DNA of 7,231 bases from Actinomycetota bacterium. Its GTDB lineage: Bacteria > Actinomycetota > Humimicrobiia > Humimicrobiales > Humimicrobiaceae. The DNA lies in assembly GCA_014360385.1 (NCBI GenBank), contig JACIXO010000065.1, positions 1 to 7,231 of the forward strand, written 5' to 3'. The notes beneath the pieces are model-generated. The model had not been told where the DNA came from, did not search any database, and worked only from the letters and a program-made list of their open reading frames with translations. Both the position numbers and the translations under genes were made by a program. Shown piece after piece: positions 4,840 through 7,231 of the stretch. Every line of letters starts with the position of its first letter. Position 1 is the stretch's first letter.

Positions 4840-6207
4840 TTGATTGATTCTCAAATACTTTCTGATAATTTTACATTAATACCTGTCTTATCTGTCTTAT
4901 CTGGCGTAGCAATTGTTTGTCTTGGTGCATTGCTCATAATCCACAGACTGAAACTTAACAATTTGAGGAAGACACTTTATGTTTTTCTGGATGAGATACT
5001 TACCAGTCTTACTAATATCCAGGAAACGAAGAAAGTAATAGACCCTCGGGAAGTTATAAGAGCCAGGAGATGGGGAGTCAAGGATTATCTTGATTATGTA
5101 GGAGAATTTGCCAGTAGTGTTAGTAGTAGAGTTGCCAGCACACTAAGGGTCTTGAACTTAATTCTTGATCATATACCCTACGGTGTTTTGATAATTGACA
5201 GGCAGAGAAGAATTCTGAGAATAAATGAGAGTCTTTGTAACCTTTTCTACCTGGATAGAGAGAGGGTCATAGGTAACAAGACCATATTAGTTTTTAACAA
5301 CAAAAAACTTGAGAATCTTATTACGAGAAGTTTTAAGAGACTGGTTTCACAAAGAGAAAATATAGTTTTTTTTGAGGATGAAGATCTCTACCTGGATGTC
5401 CAGAGCATACTTTTAACTTCTGATGGAAATATTGTAAAGAGGGAAGACGCTCAGGACATAAGGGATGGCAAAGTGGAAATAAATTTATTGCTTCTGTTCA
5501 AGAATGCAACTCAGGAAATTGAGTTTTCTAAACTGAGAAGCCAATTTGTGGCAAACGTGTCTCATGAAATGAGAACCCCCCTTACGTCTATAAAGGGATA
5601 TCTCGAAACTTCTCTTGAAACTGACCTCAAAGATGAGAAGAGAATCAGAAATTATTTGAGTAAAAGTCTTGAGGAAGTAAATAGACTAACTGTTTTGATA
5701 GAAGATATCCTTAATCTTTCGAAGATTGAGCACAAAAGAAATATTTTGTTCGAGGAGAATTATGATCTTGTCGATGTAATAAACGAATGTGTTAGCTCTC
5801 TTGAATTTCTGGCAAAACAGAATGACATGGAAATAAAGTTTGATTGCGATTACGCTCACATAACTTACAAGACAGACGAAGAGCTTTTCAGGCAACTTGT
5901 TAAGAATATATTGGAAAACTCGATTTTCTATGCAGGAAAAGGAGCTAAGATCCAAATTTTGCTTAAGGAAAACAAGAGCAATGTGATACTCAATTTTGTA
6001 GACAACGGAGTGGGCATCAGTAAAAAGGACCTCCCATATATTTTTCAGAGATTTTACAGAGGAAAAAATCCCAATGCCTCAAAGCGAATAGGATCAGGTC
6101 TGGGGCTTTCCATTGTGAAGCATATTGTCGAACTACATGGTGGTAAGATTAGTGTAAGCAGTACCCCAAATGTTGAAACCAAATTTAGTATAATTTTGCC
6201 AAAATAA
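4840..6207 (+). CDS. Membrane sensor histidine kinase, PhoR-like
   Basis: This 455-residue sensor kinase autophosphorylates on His and would pass the phosphate to the adjacent regulator. One N-terminal membrane helix lies at about residues 12-35, with no sizeable external domain. It is followed by a linker and a PAS-like domain (about 104-225, with IPYGVLIIDRQRRILRIN). The HisKA domain carries the phospho-acceptor in FVANVSHEMRTPL (H242). The ATPase domain has the N box QLVKNILENS (352-361), G1 DNGVGI (388-393), the F box FQRFYRG (402-408) and G2 GSGLGLSI (418-425), so all catalytic boxes are intact. Start TTG 4840 is supported by AGGGG 7 bases upstream (4828-4832). The architecture of membrane helix, PAS and kinase core is that of PhoR-type kinases, but the signal is unknown because the input would be membrane-associated or cytoplasmic. 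The gene precedes its regulator, the reverse of the common phoB-phoR order. Confidence 0.92.
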   Translation: MIDSQILSDNFTLIPVLSVLSGVAIVCLGALLIIHRLKLNNLRKTLYVFLDEILTSLTNIQETKKVIDPREVIRARRWGVKDYLDYVGEFASSVSSRVASTLRVLNLILDHIPYGVLIIDRQRRILRINESLCNLFYLDRERVIGNKTILVFNNKKLENLITRSFKRLVSQRENIVFFEDEDLYLDVQSILLTSDGNIVKREDAQDIRDGKVEINLLLLFKNATQEIEFSKLRSQFVANVSHEMRTPLTSIKGYLETSLETDLKDEKRIRNYLSKSLEEVNRLTVLIEDILNLSKIEHKRNILFEENYDLVDVINECVSSLEFLAKQNDMEIKFDCDYAHITYKTDEELFRQLVKNILENSIFYAGKGAKIQILLKENKSNVILNFVDNGVGISKKDLPYIFQRFYRGKNPNASKRIGSGLGLSIVKHIVELHGGKISVSSTPNVETKFSIILPK

Positions 6208-6209
6208 GA

Positions 6210-6263
6210 TTTTTATCTTCATGAGTATTTATCTTAAATGAGTATTTAGAGTATTTATCCTAA
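6210..6263. repeat. Tandem repeat just after the kinase stop codon
   Basis: Successive units TTTTTATCTTCATGAG (6210-6225), TATTTATCTTAAATGAG (6226-6242), TATTTAGAG (6243-6251) and TATTTATCCTAA (6252-6263) form a degenerate array beginning three bases after the TAA. The first unit also forms AAGAT-TTTT-ATCTT (6206-6219), a tiny hairpin. Confidence 0.75.
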
Positions 6264-6320
6264 GAACTATCATTAAAAATATAGAGCTACTTTAGGATCT
6301 TTTTATATTATTAATTAAAT

Positions 6321-7049
6321 ATGGAGCTAGTATATATACTTGATGATGAAGATAATATTTTAGAAATAGTTATGCACAATCTTGAAAAAAATGGGTATGC
6401 TACGAAGGGGTTTAAAACTAGTGCTGACTTTTTTGATGCCTTTTACAGTAGAAAGCCTGATCTAGTAATACTTGATCTTATGCTACCTGATAGAGATGGA
6501 TTTGAAATATGTAAAGAAATTAAGAGTAAGACTAATGTTCCAGTTATAATTTTAAGTGCTAGAGGAGAAGAATTTGATAAAGTATTGGGACTTGAGCTTG
6601 GTGCGGATGACTATATTGTAAAGCCGTTTGGTATACGAGAACTTATAGCAAGAGTAAAGAATGTATTAAGAAGGTCACAAGAGATTTATGAAAAATCCGA
6701 TTATGGTAAAAGTAGTAAAGAATTTATTAAAAAGGATTTCTATTTTGGTAATACGAGAGTTTTTGTTGATGAGGAAAAACATGAGTTTTGGCTTGATGAC
6801 GACCTAGTAAAATTAAACCCTAAAGAATTTATGGTGATCAGTATACTTCTTAGAAATTTGGATAAGCTTACACCTCGAAGTGAATTAATAAGAATGGTAT
6901 GGGGTGAGGATTATTTTGGTGATACAAGAACACTTGATGTTCATATACGTAGATTAAGAAAAAAACTTTCGCACAATAATTTCGGAAAATCTTTTATAAA
7001 AACTGTTCATGGATATGGATATAAGTTAATTAGTGAAGGAAAAGGCTAA
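6321..7049 (+). CDS. OmpR/PhoB-family response regulator
   Basis: This 242-residue transcription factor is the likely partner of the preceding kinase. The receiver domain (about 1-118) has the acidic pair in ILDDED (D8, D9), the phospho-acceptor D52 in VILDLMLPD, the switch Ser in ILSARG (S79) and the conserved Lys in YIVKPF (K101). A linker of about 20 residues leads to the winged helix DNA-binding domain (about 138-238). There LNPKEFMVISILL, the recognition helix RTLDVHIRRLRKKL (203-216) and the wing VHGYGYKL mark the OmpR/PhoB subfamily. Proteins of this type usually bind direct repeats as tandem dimers. ATG 6321 starts directly with MELVYILDDE, correct for the fold, yet no Shine-Dalgarno is visible: the nearest AGGA lies more than 20 bases upstream. 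The gap after the kinase is 113 bases with no clear promoter, so co-transcription is likely but translation initiation is unusual. Confidence 0.95.
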   Translation: MELVYILDDEDNILEIVMHNLEKNGYATKGFKTSADFFDAFYSRKPDLVILDLMLPDRDGFEICKEIKSKTNVPVIILSARGEEFDKVLGLELGADDYIVKPFGIRELIARVKNVLRRSQEIYEKSDYGKSSKEFIKKDFYFGNTRVFVDEEKHEFWLDDDLVKLNPKEFMVISILLRNLDKLTPRSELIRMVWGEDYFGDTRTLDVHIRRLRKKLSHNNFGKSFIKTVHGYGYKLISEGKG

Positions 7050-7086
7050 TAGAAGAAATATCTCCAGCAGTTACCCAATCATTATA

Positions 7087-7113
7087 AGTGCATTCTAGGG
7101 AAGAAATAGCACT
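7087..7113. repeat. Interrupted inverted repeat after the response regulator
   Basis: AGTGC (7087-7091) and GCACT (7109-7113) flank TTCT (7093-7096) and AGAA (7102-7105), which would form a bulged hairpin 38 bases after the regulator's stop. No T-run follows directly, so terminator function is doubtful. Further on, 7172-7220 is almost pure A and T with runs of seven to nine T. Confidence 0.35.
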
Positions 7114-7231
7114 CTATTGTCTTAGAAAGCATTTTGTATTCTTTATTTGTCTTAACTCCTCTATTTAGATCTCCTTATAAAAAATTTAATATTTTTTTAA
7201 CAAGTTTTTAATTTTTTTTTAACCAAAGAAA

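Noticed and set aside
5686..5955. Minus-strand open frame inside the kinase gene
   Set aside because: It lies fully antisense to the conserved kinase domain, has no ribosome-binding site and gives no recognisable protein; the same holds for the minus-strand frames at 1601-1801, 2498-2692 and 3478-3666.
7172..7222. Rho-independent terminator in the T-runs at the right end
   Set aside because: The only stems are A/T-only and weak; T-runs without a G+C-containing stem are not enough.

Overview
The window is AT-rich bacterial DNA (roughly one third G+C over most of its length) with encoded 3' CCA on every tRNA. It carries a glucosylglycerate-type compatible-solute locus, a five-tRNA operon and a PhoR/PhoB-like two-component system, all on the + strand. 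Compatible solutes built on glycerate are typical of thermophilic or salt-stressed bacteria (known examples are Persephonella, Petrotoga and actinobacteria). An AT-rich thermophilic anaerobe such as Thermodesulfobium or an Aquificota-like lineage would fit, but this placement is an inference and not proven by the sequence.

Layout. Positions 1 to about 165 are G+C-rich (about 60% over the first 120 bases) and unlike the rest. Their minus strand looks like part of another operon: the end of one reading frame overlaps, as ATGA, the start of a second gene preceded by a strong Shine-Dalgarno. From about 165 onward comes gpgS (glucosyl-3-phosphoglycerate synthase, to 1116), a HAD-IIB sugar-phosphate phosphatase (1230-2132) and a second inverting/retaining GT-A glycosyltransferase (best start 2278, end 3618). 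A 294-base gap with inverted repeats and a clear sigma70-type promoter leads into tRNA-Lys, -Glu, -Val, -Asp and -Phe (3913-4447). A 392-base non-coding stretch contains a CRP/FNR-like palindrome placed just upstream of a perfect TATAAT, then a membrane sensor histidine kinase (4840-6207) and an OmpR/PhoB response regulator (6321-7049). The last 182 bases are non-coding and very AT-rich.

How the genes fit together. GpgS makes glucosyl-3-phosphoglycerate from NDP-glucose and 3-phosphoglycerate, and the HAD enzyme would remove the phosphate to give glucosylglycerate. The third gene could extend the product with a second sugar (as in mannosylglucosylglycerate), which is a testable hypothesis and not an observation. 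The kinase and regulator form one signalling pair; nothing in the sequence proves that they control the solute genes.

The most unusual structural signals are: the compositional junction inside the 5' end of gpgS; short degenerate tandem repeats in three intergenic gaps, two of them beginning at or next to the upstream stop codon; and a 22-base near-palindrome over the -10 region of the tRNA promoter. I see no CRISPR array, transposase or complete new defence-like system.
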